From Bacteroidota bacterium (GTDB lineage: Bacteria > Bacteroidota > Bacteroidia > Bacteroidales > B18-G4): 11,722 bases of DNA. The DNA lies in assembly GCA_030635045.1 (NCBI GenBank), contig DAOVZP010000013.1, forward strand, positions 1-11,722, written 5' to 3'. Numbering within the stretch: position 1 is the stretch's first letter; the number at the start of each line of letters is the position of its first letter. Positions 1-7,214 of the stretch are shown here, in pieces. The notes under the pieces were generated by a model. That model was not told where the DNA came from. It searched no databases and saw only the letters and a program-made list of their open reading frames with translations. Both the position numbers and the translations under genes were made by a program.

Positions 1-1146
1 GGCACGTGAAGAATTAAGATCTGCATGAAGTCCTTCAGTCTCGACTCCTGTTTCCAATGACAACCCTGCATTATATTTATATGTAAGCACCTTGCGGCAA
101 CGTTCATCGATCACTTCCTGATCCAACTCACCGTTGTCGACAGCCCGCCGGATCCTTTTAATTGCTTTGGGTACGTCAGCCGGAAGAAGCAGGATATCAT
201 TGCCCGCCATTAAGGCCTTCAGTTCAATTTCTCCCGGCTTATGGTATTTGGTCACGCCCTTCATGTCGAGGGCATCAGTAACGATAAGTCCATTAAAACC
301 TAATTCATCCCTGAGCAGGCCGGTTACAATATTTTGTGAGAGGGTTGATGCAAGCCCTTCCTCCTGTTCGTAGGCAGGAATATAGAGGTGTGCGATCATG
401 ATCCCGCCCAGCCCATTATTGATAAGCTGGCGAAATGGATACAGTTCCAGGCTATCGAGCCGTTCAGCCGAATGGGAGATAACGGGCAGTGTTTTATGCG
501 AATCAGTGTCCGTGTCGCCATGGCCCGGAAAATGCTTTGCGGTAGCTATTACTCCATGTTCCTGCAGGCCCTGCATATAGGCCATTCCTTTCAACATCAC
601 CTTCTCCCTGTCCTGCCCGAATGAGCGCATTCCGATCACGGGATTGCCCGGATTGGAATTGATGTCGATGACGGGAGCAAAATTCATCTGCACCCCGATC
701 CGTTTACATTCTTCTGCGATAACAGCACCCATCTGATAGATCAATCCATTATCCGTGATGGCACCCAGAGTCATCTGAAAAGGAAAAACCGTGGTGCTGT
801 CGAGGCGCATGCCCAGGCCCCACTCGGCATCGATACTTATTAACAAGGGGGTCTTTGCCTGTGACTGCCAATCATTTGTTGTGGCCGCCTGATGATAGGG
901 ATGATTCCTGAAAAAGCACACTCCGCCAATATTGTAATCCCTGATGTACTTATCAACATATGAATAATAATCCTTGCCGGGTTCATTCGCCCTTACGATC
1001 ATAAGCTGAGCAATCCGCTCATCAACACTTAAGGAGTTGAAGACTGAATCGACCCATGCCTGTTCAGGATTCCTTTCCTGCCCTATGCAAAGCGTAGGAA
1101 TGATAAGGATCATAAACAGAAAAACCGGAAAATATCGTCGAATCAT
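1..1146 (-). CDS. Secreted GH3 glycosidase (beta-N-acetylhexosaminidase-like), C-terminus cut off by window edge
   Basis: The first 382 residues are visible, from the ATG at 1146 down to base 1. Residues 1-22 form a signal peptide (basic start, hydrophobic core) ending Cys-Ile-Gly before Gln23, so the enzyme is exported. The rest is a GH3 TIM-barrel domain. KHFPGHGDTDTDSH at 204-217 is the NagZ-type loop carrying the Asp215/His217 acid-base dyad. TDALDM at 290-295 holds the nucleophile Asp291 (codon 274-276). These motifs favour a beta-N-acetylglucosaminidase acting on cell-wall or chitin-like glycans over a beta-glucosidase. The TIM barrel appears to end near residue 360 while the frame stays open, so the protein is longer than bacterial NagZ (about 340 aa). 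Bacteroidota homologues often continue into a serine beta-lactamase-like domain, but that part lies outside the window. The gene is divergent from the transketolase cluster. I see no convincing promoter; the best -7 candidate on this strand (1166-1173) lacks a well-spaced -33 box. Confidence 0.93.
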   Translation of the reverse strand, partial: MIRRYFPVFLFMILIIPTLCIGQERNPEQAWVDSVFNSLSVDERIAQLMIVRANEPGKDYYSYVDKYIRDYNIGGVCFFRNHPYHQAATTNDWQSQAKTPLLISIDAEWGLGMRLDSTTVFPFQMTLGAITDNGLIYQMGAVIAEECKRIGVQMNFAPVIDINSNPGNPVIGMRSFGQDREKVMLKGMAYMQGLQEHGVIATAKHFPGHGDTDTDSHKTLPVISHSAERLDSLELYPFRQLINNGLGGIMIAHLYIPAYEQEEGLASTLSQNIVTGLLRDELGFNGLIVTDALDMKGVTKYHKPGEIELKALMAGNDILLLPADVPKAIKRIRRAVDNGELDQEVIDERCRKVLTYKYNAGLSLETGVETEGLHADLNSSRA

Positions 1147-1322
1147 CCTAATTTTTATTGATCTGTAAAAGTAGAAAAAAAACAAAGCAACTGCACCGCT
1201 TACAGTAAGGAGATCCCTCTTTCGCCCCAAGGTGCTTTTGTGTTGCAAAGCGCCATGGATCCCCCCTCAAATTAATGATCATATTTGTTTTTTAATAAAA
1301 TGTTAAGAAATGTTGATATTTC

Positions 1323-1356
1323 TTTGAACGGGTATTTAATATTTGCTTTAGCTTTG
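1323..1356 (+). promoter_or_regulatory. Bacteroidetes-type promoter of the split transketolase cluster
   Basis: TTTG at 1323-1326 and TAGCTTTG at 1349-1356 match the Bacteroidetes -33 (TTTG) and -7 (TAnnTTTG) consensus, with 22 nt between them. The ATG at 1373 is 16 nt beyond the -7 box, so the leader would be about ten bases. It is A-rich with no Shine-Dalgarno sequence, which is normal in this phylum. The call rests on motif match alone. Confidence 0.6.
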
Positions 1357-1372
1357 AGCAAACAAAAAGCGC

Positions 1373-2218
1373 ATGTCCGATCCAAACTACCTGCAACAAG
1401 TTTCCACACAAGTACGAAGAGATATTATCCGCATGGTGAATGGCGCTGCATCAGGCCATCCGGGCGGATCCTTAGGGGCTGCTGATTACCTAGTTGCGTT
1501 ATTCATGGAGATCATGGACCATGATCCGAAGAATTTCGATATGGATGGCAAAGGGCAGGATATTTTTGTGCTCTCGAACGGGCATCTCTCAGCTGCCTTA
1601 TACAGCGTACTTTCCCGTTCAGGATATTTTCCGTCCGAAGAATTAGGTACTTTCAGGAAGATGGGCACCCGCTTACAGGGCCACCCCTGCACCGAAAAAG
1701 GCTTACCCGGAATTCGGGTCGCAACAGGTTCGCTCGGACAGGGGCTTTCAGTAGCCATTGGAGTTGCACTCGCCAAGAAGCTGGACAAGGACCCTAAAAA
1801 GGTATTTTGCCTTATGGGCGATGGCGAACTGCAGGAAGGACAGGTGTGGGAGGCAGCAATGTACGCAGCAGCCAATAAGGTCGACAACCTCATTGCGGCC
1901 GTGGATTACAATGGCAAGCAGATAGATGGCTCCCTGGATGATGTCATGCCATTAGGCGACCTGAAAGCCAAATGGGATGTATTCGGCTGGAAGGTGCTTG
2001 AGGCAAAGGGCAATGACATGGAAGACCTGATAAAAACACTCCGTGACGCGATCTCATATACTGATAAAGGCATTCCTGTCGTTATTCTGTTGCACACCGA
2101 AATGGGTTTCGGCGTTGACTTTATGATGGGAACCCATAAATGGCACGGCGTTGCCCCCAATGACGAAGAAACGGCCCGTGCTCTGGATCAACTTGAAGAA
2201 ACCCTGGGCGATTATTGA
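1373..2218 (+). CDS. tkt: Transketolase, N-terminal (ThDP-binding) subunit
   Basis: This 281-aa protein is the pyrimidine-fold half of a split transketolase, which transfers two-carbon ketol units between sugar phosphates in the non-oxidative pentose phosphate pathway. SGHPGGSLGAAD (27-38) and SNGH (68-71) supply the conserved active-site histidines. GSLGQGLSVAIG (119-130) is the next conserved block. GDGELQEGQVWEA (149-161), followed by DYN at 178-180, is the ThDP/metal-binding motif. THKWHG (254-259) is the last conserved histidine region. The length is right for a stand-alone N-terminal subunit, against about 660 aa for a fused enzyme, and it ends cleanly at a TGA. The C-terminal half is encoded at 3636-4589, beyond an intervening vWA gene. 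The ATG at 1373 is chosen because family homology starts there and a promoter lies just upstream. Confidence 0.95.
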   Translation: MSDPNYLQQVSTQVRRDIIRMVNGAASGHPGGSLGAADYLVALFMEIMDHDPKNFDMDGKGQDIFVLSNGHLSAALYSVLSRSGYFPSEELGTFRKMGTRLQGHPCTEKGLPGIRVATGSLGQGLSVAIGVALAKKLDKDPKKVFCLMGDGELQEGQVWEAAMYAAANKVDNLIAAVDYNGKQIDGSLDDVMPLGDLKAKWDVFGWKVLEAKGNDMEDLIKTLRDAISYTDKGIPVVILLHTEMGFGVDFMMGTHKWHGVAPNDEETARALDQLEETLGDY

Positions 2219-2229
2219 TACACTATGCC

Positions 2230-3624
2230 ATGAATACTACTGTGATAAAATACGTACTCTCAATATTGCTGATAATCTCCTTCTCAGCAGCTATCGGGCA
2301 AGACTATAATCAGGAGAAAGAGAAGCCACCGCCACTAACCCGCATTCTTTTTGTTCTGGACGGATCGCAAAGCATGTATGGAAGGTGGCAGAGCGATATT
2401 AAGATGAATATCGCACAAAACCTGCTGTCAAACCTTCTCGACAGCCTGAAGGATGTGGATAATATCCAGCTGGCCCTCCGCGTTTATGGCCATCAGAAAA
2501 CCTATCCGCCACAGGATTGCAACGATACCAGGCTGGTGGTACCTTTTGCCAATGACAATGCCCTTCGCATTAAGAACCAGTTAAGATACATCAAACCCAA
2601 GGGGACAACACCTATTGCATTTGCGCTCGAACAGTCGGCCGGCGACTTTCCCGCTTGTGATAATTGCAGGAACATCATCATCCTGATCACCGATGGCCTG
2701 GAGGAATGCGGTGGCGATCCCTGCGCCGTATCAGCGGACCTTCAGAAAAAAGGTATTGCACTGAAGCCTTTTGTGATTGGAATTGGCAGAGACTTCCGTG
2801 AAGCCTTCGACTGCGTTGGCACATATTATGATGCATCCAGCGAAGCGCAATTCAGCAAGGCCCTGGACCTGGTTATTTCTCAGGCATTGAATTCTACAAC
2901 CGCCCAGGTAAACCTGATCGACGCCTACAATAAGCCATCGGAGACTAACGTAAACATGACCTTCTACGACCATGTTTCCGGACAGATCAAATATAATTTC
3001 ATCCAGACGATGAACAGCAAAGGCCTGCCGGATACCCTGTTGATCGACCCGCTGGTGACCTACGATGTAGTTGTACATACACTCCCGCCGGCCAGGGCTG
3101 ACAGCATCAAGATCACACCGGGGCAGCATACCATCATCCCTGTGAACACCCCGCAGGGGCGATTGCGGCTTAAGATGGAGGGCACTACCCTGTCGAGCCG
3201 TAACCTGCAAGCCATTGTCAGGAGTCAGGGAAGTATGGAAACCATTAACGTACAACAGTTCGGCCAGACTGAAAACTATATCATTGGAGATTACAGCCTG
3301 GAAATACTCTGCCTCCCCAGGATCTACGTAGAAGACATTAACATCGCACAGAGCTCGACGACCACCGTTGAGATCCCTGTTCCGGGCATTTCGGTAATAC
3401 AAAAAACAGCACTGGGATATGGCAGTCTGTATGTTGAAAGGGATAACGAGCTTATCTGGGTATACAATTTCAGAGAGAATCCCATACAGGAGTCCCTTAT
3501 CCTTCAACCGGGAAGATACAGGGTTGTGTTCAGAGCCAAGTATTCCAGCCGGGCTGCTTTCACCATCGAAAAAAGATTCCGTATCACATCCGGAAAAACC
3601 ACAAACGTTAAAATCTTTCAATAG
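2230..3624 (+). CDS. Exported von Willebrand factor A domain protein
   Basis: A 464-aa protein. Residues 1-23 are a signal peptide ending Ala-Ile-Gly before Gln24, so it should act in the periplasm or at the cell surface. A vWA domain covers about 36-220. The metal-ion-dependent adhesion site is complete: DGSQS (Asp44, Ser46, Ser48), Thr126/127 in KGTTPIA and Asp155 in LITDG. Six cysteines (97, 143, 146, 160, 165, 194) lie in this domain and could form disulfides after export. The remaining 240 residues are rich in beta-strand-like segments; I do not recognise a family. The fold suggests metal-dependent ligand or protein binding, but no partner is shown. The gene sits between the two transketolase halves with 11 nt on each side, so it is probably cotranscribed with them. 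A TTG at 2215 overlapping the preceding stop would add five residues, but the ATG at 2230 gives a normal signal peptide. Its role next to a cytoplasmic enzyme is unknown. Confidence 0.9.
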   Translation: MNTTVIKYVLSILLIISFSAAIGQDYNQEKEKPPPLTRILFVLDGSQSMYGRWQSDIKMNIAQNLLSNLLDSLKDVDNIQLALRVYGHQKTYPPQDCNDTRLVVPFANDNALRIKNQLRYIKPKGTTPIAFALEQSAGDFPACDNCRNIIILITDGLEECGGDPCAVSADLQKKGIALKPFVIGIGRDFREAFDCVGTYYDASSEAQFSKALDLVISQALNSTTAQVNLIDAYNKPSETNVNMTFYDHVSGQIKYNFIQTMNSKGLPDTLLIDPLVTYDVVVHTLPPARADSIKITPGQHTIIPVNTPQGRLRLKMEGTTLSSRNLQAIVRSQGSMETINVQQFGQTENYIIGDYSLEILCLPRIYVEDINIAQSSTTTVEIPVPGISVIQKTALGYGSLYVERDNELIWVYNFRENPIQESLILQPGRYRVVFRAKYSSRAAFTIEKRFRITSGKTTNVKIFQ

Positions 3625-3635
3625 TATAAGATCTT

Positions 3636-4589
3636 ATGACCCAAACAGCTACTGTCGAGAAAAAAGCCACACGCGCCGGATTTGGCGAAGCTTTACTTGA
3701 ACTGGGACACAAAAATCCCATGGTCGTTGCCCTTTGTGCCGACCTCACCGGCTCCCTGAAGATGGATGCTTTTGCGAAAGCATTTCCCGACAGGTTTTTC
3801 CAGGCGGGTATCGCCGAAGCCAATATGATCGGCATGGCGGCAGGGCTCAGCATAGGAGGAAAAATCCCCTTTACCGGGACCTTTGCAAACTTTTCCACAG
3901 GGAGGGTTTATGACCAGATACGGCAGTCGGTAGCCTATTCGGATAAAAACGTGAAGATCTGTGCTTCCCATGCGGGGCTGTCACTCGGGGAGGATGGAGC
4001 GACACACCAGATCCTGGAGGATATAGGATTGATGAAAATGCTCCCGGGCATGACGGTGATCAATCCATGTGATTTTAACCAGACCAAGGCAGCCACACAT
4101 GCCATTGCTGAACACCGGGGGCCGGTATACCTGCGTTTTGGCAGGCCTGACTGGCCAAACTTCACCCCTGCCGACCAGAAATTTGAGATCGGCAAAGCAA
4201 TTTGCATGAGAGAAGGCCATGATGTGAGCATCATTGCCACGGGACATATGGTATGGATCGCATTAAAAGCAGCTGAAGAACTGGCAATGCAAGGCGTGAG
4301 CGCAGAGATCATCGATATACATACCATCAAGCCACTCGATGAAGATGCCATCGTTTCCTCCTTGCAGAAAACAGGATGTGCGGTAACAGCCGAAGAACAT
4401 TCAATCCACGGTGGACTGGGCGACAGCATTGCACAATGCCTTGCAAGGAAAATTCCGGCGCCGGTGGAAATGGTAGCTGTGAATGATCAATTCGGGGAGA
4501 GCGGAAAACCACTCGAGCTCATGTCCAAATATGGACTTGACACCCCTGATGTTGTGGCAGCAGCCATCCGGGCAATGAGCAGAAAATAA
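3636..4589 (+). CDS. tkt: Transketolase, C-terminal subunit
   Basis: This 317-aa protein is the second half of the split transketolase. It has a pyrimidine-binding domain (about 10-175) and a transketolase C-terminal domain (about 190-315). AGIAEANM (57-64) contains Glu61, the glutamate expected to contact the ThDP aminopyrimidine from the partner subunit. [15 protein letters not shown] (111-125) is the conserved active-site loop, and LRFGRP lies near the end of the first domain. Together with the product of 1373-2218 it should form the complete ThDP enzyme; neither half should work alone. The gene begins 11 nt after the vWA stop codon, so it should depend on the same transcript. Similar two-domain halves occur in the E1-beta subunit of 2-oxoacid dehydrogenases and in DXP synthase, but the paired tkt-type N-terminal subunit makes transketolase the best call. 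Confidence 0.95.
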   Translation: MTQTATVEKKATRAGFGEALLELGHKNPMVVALCADLTGSLKMDAFAKAFPDRFFQAGIAEANMIGMAAGLSIGGKIPFTGTFANFSTGRVYDQIRQSVAYSDKNVKICASHAGLSLGEDGATHQILEDIGLMKMLPGMTVINPCDFNQTKAATHAIAEHRGPVYLRFGRPDWPNFTPADQKFEIGKAICMREGHDVSIIATGHMVWIALKAAEELAMQGVSAEIIDIHTIKPLDEDAIVSSLQKTGCAVTAEEHSIHGGLGDSIAQCLARKIPAPVEMVAVNDQFGESGKPLELMSKYGLDTPDVVAAAIRAMSRK

Positions 4590-4611
4590 GTTGGGCATAA
4601 TTAAAAACCCC

Positions 4612-4642
4612 TTGTAATTTTCATCCCTTTTCACTATTTTTA
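4612..4642 (+). promoter_or_regulatory. Probable Bacteroidetes-type promoter of aroK
   Basis: TTG at 4612-4614 and TATTTTTA at 4635-4642 (7 of 8 against TAnnTTTG) are 20 nt apart. They lie in the 75-nt gap after the transketolase C-subunit gene, 22 nt before the aroK ATG. The match is less perfect than those upstream of the transketolase and hydrate-repair genes, and readthrough from the upstream genes is also possible. Confidence 0.4.
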
Positions 4643-4664
4643 TCAGGAGATAATCCTTTCGGGT

Positions 4665-5171
4665 ATGAGGATTTTTATTATTGGATATATGGGTGCAGGT
4701 AAATCAACTGTCGGCAAAAGGCTTGCCAACAATCTGGATATACCATTTGTTGACCTTGATGATGCCTTCGAGGCCAGGTTCAGGTATAGCATCCCTCGTT
4801 TTTTTGATCATTTCGGTGAAAAACGCTTCCGTGAATTTGAACATCAGTGCCTGAAAGAAATTATCGGTGAACATGAAGAAGCGGTGATATCTACCGGGGG
4901 CGGAACAGCATGTTTTAATAATAATATTTCCCTGATGAACAAGGAAGGCATCACCGTTTACATCAAGATGCATCCAAAATCCCTTGCCCACCGCCTCAAC
5001 AGCGCCAGAAGGCTACGCCCTGTGGTCCGTGACATTCAAAATGACGGAATGCAAAACTTTGTAGAAGAGCAATTGGCGGAAAGAGAAAGTTTTTACGAGC
5101 AGGCAAGAATCATTGTCAAGGGGGAAAACCTCGACCTGGAAAAGCTTACCGAAGAGATTAATAGGTGCTAG
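4665..5171 (+). CDS. aroK: Shikimate kinase
   Basis: A 168-aa cytoplasmic P-loop kinase that phosphorylates shikimate at the 3-hydroxyl with ATP, the fifth step of chorismate and aromatic amino acid synthesis. The Walker A motif is GYMGAGKST (7-15). The shikimate-binding region is DLDD (30-33), with Asp32 probably the key residue, followed by arginines in GEKRFREFE (51-59) and the GGG loop at 78-80. RRLRP (115-119) is the lid segment, and a conserved Arg140 follows in the AERESFY stretch. The length is normal for the family. The ATG at 4665 starts directly at the first beta strand. The TAG stop lies only a few bases before the left arm of the inverted heptamer repeat that flanks the next gene. 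Confidence 0.95.
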   Translation: MRIFIIGYMGAGKSTVGKRLANNLDIPFVDLDDAFEARFRYSIPRFFDHFGEKRFREFEHQCLKEIIGEHEEAVISTGGGTACFNNNISLMNKEGITVYIKMHPKSLAHRLNSARRLRPVVRDIQNDGMQNFVEEQLAERESFYEQARIIVKGENLDLEKLTEEINRC

Positions 5172-5174
5172 GAT

Positions 5175-5212
5175 TTGAGACTTGGAACTCGAGACTTGAG
5201 ACTCGATACTGG
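5175..5212. repeat. Left inverted array of a 7-bp repeat (AGACTTG type)
   Basis: Degenerate heptamers read AGACTTG (5178-5184), GAACTCG, AGACTTG (5192-5198), AGACTCG (5199-5205) and ATACTGG. The stretch 5175-5206 matches the reverse complement of the array at 5656-5711 at 29 of 32 positions by eye. It is therefore the opposite arm of an inverted repeat around the four-helix-bundle gene. It starts 3 nt after the aroK stop, so it might also act as part of a terminator hairpin. Confidence 0.75.
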
Positions 5213-5237
5213 AAGATCTAGCTTACTTCGTTGATTA

Positions 5238-5606
5238 CTATTTTACATTATGATCTTTTGTCAACGTTTGGAGTGATTTGGTAAAAATCCGAATTAACTG
5301 ATCATTTTCATCTAACAGCTTGAATAGCTTTGTTAAGTTACTACACAGATTATTCAATTCAATAATTCTTAAATTAACATGCGTTTCTCTAAGCTCCTTT
5401 AATACAATGCTTTGCTTATGGATAAAGTCTTTTTTGGTTTGGGTTCCCAGTGCTTCACCAAAGTTCAATGCAACGCTTGTTCCAGATCTAATAAGCTGCT
5501 TACCTAAGTGATCACCCTCATAATTATTATTAATAAATTGCTTCAATGAAATAATATCACTTGCAAAGTGAATCAGCCTTTCTTCAAGTTCCTTCCTCAT
5601 ATTCAT
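5238..5606 (-). CDS. Four-helix-bundle protein (23S rRNA intervening-sequence protein family)
   Basis: A 122-aa protein recognised as the four-helix-bundle/IVP family (S23-like), known from open reading frames inside 23S rRNA intervening sequences and from free-standing genomic copies. It is almost entirely helical: about 5-28, 31-53 (with the typical QLIRSGTSVALNFGEA segment at 37-52), 56-85 and 88-115. There is no signal peptide or membrane segment. The biochemical role of the family is unknown; nucleic-acid binding has been suggested. There is no rRNA here, so this is a free-standing copy. The DNA is much richer in A+T than its neighbours: 14 G/C in the 60 bases 5521-5580, against 25 of 60 in 4021-4080 inside the transketolase. 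Arrays of a 7-bp repeat in opposite orientation bracket it, which suggests an acquired cassette. The ATG at 5606 is used; the in-frame ATG at 5600 is equally possible. Confidence 0.85.
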   Translation of the reverse strand: MNMRKELEERLIHFASDIISLKQFINNNYEGDHLGKQLIRSGTSVALNFGEALGTQTKKDFIHKQSIVLKELRETHVNLRIIELNNLCSNLTKLFKLLDENDQLIRIFTKSLQTLTKDHNVK

Positions 5607-5633
5607 TAATACCAGAAAATGGAAAATGTCACA

Positions 5634-5665
5634 CTAAAATATCAGAAAATCAATTCAAGTCTCAA
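5634..5665 (-). promoter_or_regulatory. Possible promoter of the four-helix-bundle gene, overlapping the repeat array
   Basis: On the minus strand, TATTTTAG (5641-5634) matches TAnnTTTG at 7 of 8 positions. A TTG (5665-5663) lies 21 nt further upstream, inside the second heptamer of the right array. Every heptamer contributes a TTG on this strand, so the -33 match is easy to obtain by chance. This is a weak prediction. Confidence 0.25.
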
Positions 5666-5711
5666 GTTTCAAGTCTCAAGTCTCAAGTCTCAAGTTTCAA
5701 GTCTCAAGTTT
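5656..5711. repeat. Right array of eight tandem 7-bp repeats (CAAGTYT)
   Basis: Eight uninterrupted heptamers alternate between CAAGTCT (units 1, 3, 4, 5, 7) and CAAGTTT (units 2, 6, 8), bounded by CAATT on the left and CAATTAA on the right. The array is more uniform than its inverted partner at 5175-5212. It ends 8 nt before the first base of the rlmD-like stop codon. The 7-bp period with no unique spacers excludes a CRISPR array. Confidence 0.9.
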
Positions 5712-5719
5712 CAATTAAC

Positions 5720-7126
5720 CTATGATTTTATTAAAAGAACAACATTCTCCACATGATGCGTTTGCGGGAACATGTCGACGGGCTGGACCCTTTCAATGCT
5801 GTATTGCTCTGTGAGTATCGCCAGATCACGGGCCTGGGTGGCCGGGTTGCAGCTTACATATACGATCTTCTCCGGGCCCATGTTCATGATCTGCCTGACC
5901 ACCTTATCATGCATGCCTGCACGTGGCGGATCGGTTATTATAAGATCAGGCTTGCCATTTTCTTTAATAAAATCATCATTCAGCACACGGAGGATATCCC
6001 CGGCAAAAAAGCCGGTATTCGAAATATCATTGAGTTCAGAATTCTCTCTGGCATCTTCAATGGCTTCTGCAATATATTCCAATCCAATAACCTTTTTGGC
6101 AAAACGTGATACGAATGCTGCGATGGTACCGGTTCCGGTATACAGGTCGTACACGATTTCATCCCCTTTCAACCCGGCAAATTCCTTTGCAGTATTGTAC
6201 AGCTTCAGCGCCTGGTCGCGATTGGTTTGAAAGAATGATTTCGGCCCGATCTTGAACTTAAGGCCTTCCATCTCTTCCATAATAAAGGAATCACCTTTAT
6301 AAGGTTTTACTGCGAGGTCGGAGATATCATCATTGCGCTTATCATTGATGACATACATCAGGGAGGTGATCTCAGGAAATTTTTCAGCAAGGTGATCAAG
6401 CAATGCCGGCATCTTGATATGGTCGACAAAGCGAAAAACCATTATCACCATAAGGTCTCCCGTTGATGAGGAGCGGATAATCAGGTTTCGCAGATAGCCA
6501 TCCCACTTTTTCACATCATAGAACTCATATTCATTTTCAAGGGCAAAATCCCGCACTGCCAGGCGGATGGCATTAGAGGGATCCTTTTGCAGATAACAGG
6601 TGTCAATATCCAGTATGCGGTCAAACATGCCCGGCAGGTGAAAGCCAAGTCCATCCCTGTTCTGGTGTTGCGGATTGTCGGGATCAGGCTTCTCCACAAG
6701 CCACTTCCTGTTAGAAAAGGAATACTCCAGCTTGTTCCTGTAATGGTAAATATTCTCAGAGGCAAGAATGGGAGATATTTCAGGAAGGTTCAGGCCACCG
6801 ATCCTTTCAAGGTTATCGCTTACCTGCTTCTGCTTATAATGAAGTTGCTCCTTATAATCCATGTTCTGCCAGCGGCATCCCCCACACAACCCAAAATGGC
6901 TGCATTCAGGCTTAACCCTTTTATCGGAATATGTATAGAACTTCTCAGCCCGCCCTTCAAAAAAACTCTTTTTCTTTCTTACAACCTGTATATCGACTAC
7001 GTCCCCGGGCACCACAAAAGGCACAAAGATCACCATGTTATCGACCCTGGCAACAGCCTTGCCCTCCGAGCCGGCATCGATTATCTCTACTTTTTCAAAT
7101 TTGGGGAATGGTTTTTTTCTGGCCAT
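5720..7126 (-). CDS. rlmD: 23S rRNA (uracil-5-)-methyltransferase, RlmD/RumA family
   Basis: A 468-aa cytoplasmic SAM-dependent enzyme that makes 5-methyluridine in RNA, most likely 23S rRNA. An N-terminal TRAM RNA-binding domain covers about 8-62. Cys75, Cys81, Cys84 (CSHFGLCGGC) and Cys177 are the four ligands of the 4Fe-4S cluster typical of RumA/RlmD. The methyltransferase domain has FFQTN (298-302), the SAM motif DLYTGTGT (327-334), TDPPRAG (399-405), the catalytic nucleophile Cys426 in VSCNPA and the conserved general base Glu460 near the C-terminus. The TRAM domain and Fe-S cysteines argue against TrmA. Which uridine is modified (747 or 1939 type) cannot be read from the sequence. The start at 7126 is supported by a perfect promoter match just upstream. 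The gene is divergent from the hydrate-repair gene, and its 3' end abuts the right heptamer array. Confidence 0.92.
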   Translation of the reverse strand: MARKKPFPKFEKVEIIDAGSEGKAVARVDNMVIFVPFVVPGDVVDIQVVRKKKSFFEGRAEKFYTYSDKRVKPECSHFGLCGGCRWQNMDYKEQLHYKQKQVSDNLERIGGLNLPEISPILASENIYHYRNKLEYSFSNRKWLVEKPDPDNPQHQNRDGLGFHLPGMFDRILDIDTCYLQKDPSNAIRLAVRDFALENEYEFYDVKKWDGYLRNLIIRSSSTGDLMVIMVFRFVDHIKMPALLDHLAEKFPEITSLMYVINDKRNDDISDLAVKPYKGDSFIMEEMEGLKFKIGPKSFFQTNRDQALKLYNTAKEFAGLKGDEIVYDLYTGTGTIAAFVSRFAKKVIGLEYIAEAIEDARENSELNDISNTGFFAGDILRVLNDDFIKENGKPDLIITDPPRAGMHDKVVRQIMNMGPEKIVYVSCNPATQARDLAILTEQYSIERVQPVDMFPQTHHVENVVLLIKS

Positions 7127-7143
7127 GACATGTAAATTTCGTG

Positions 7144-7177
7144 CAAAAGTACGGTTTTAGACAGTATTATGTTCAAA
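7144..7177 (-). promoter_or_regulatory. Bacteroidetes-type promoter of the rlmD-like gene
   Basis: On the minus strand, TTTG (7177-7174) and TACTTTTG (7151-7144) match the -33 and -7 consensus exactly. They are 22 nt apart, the same spacing as at the transketolase cluster. The -7 box lies 17 nt upstream of the ATG at 7126, predicting a short leader without a Shine-Dalgarno sequence. Confidence 0.6.
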
Positions 7178-7214
7178 GTATTAAGATATAGATTGGGTTT
7201 TAATATCTTACATA

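Noticed and set aside
1147..1322. Intergenic stretch between the GH3 gene and the transketolase promoter searched for a small gene, RNA or terminator.
   Set aside because: Only short weak inverted matches (a 5-bp stem near 1230-1250) and A-tracts were seen. Nothing is supportable.
2215..2229. TTG start for the vWA gene overlapping the tktN stop.
   Set aside because: The ATG at 2230 gives a canonical signal peptide, and the five extra residues add nothing conserved.
2731..3621. A 296-codon open frame on the minus strand opposite the vWA gene.
   Set aside because: It overlaps a well-supported exported vWA gene throughout, has low-complexity unfamiliar protein content, and has no promoter or family motif. 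It is a shadow frame.
1373..4589. Split transketolase as a frameshifted or interrupted full-length gene.
   Set aside because: Each half has a clean start and stop and normal split-subunit length. Known split transketolases have the same boundaries, so this is not a pseudogene.
5656..5711. Direct repeats considered as a CRISPR array.
   Set aside because: The units are 7 bp and contiguous with no spacers, and there are no cas genes.
5172..5719. A 23S rRNA fragment hosting the intervening-sequence protein.
   Set aside because: The flanks are aroK and an rlmD-like gene; no rRNA sequence is visible, so the copy is free-standing.
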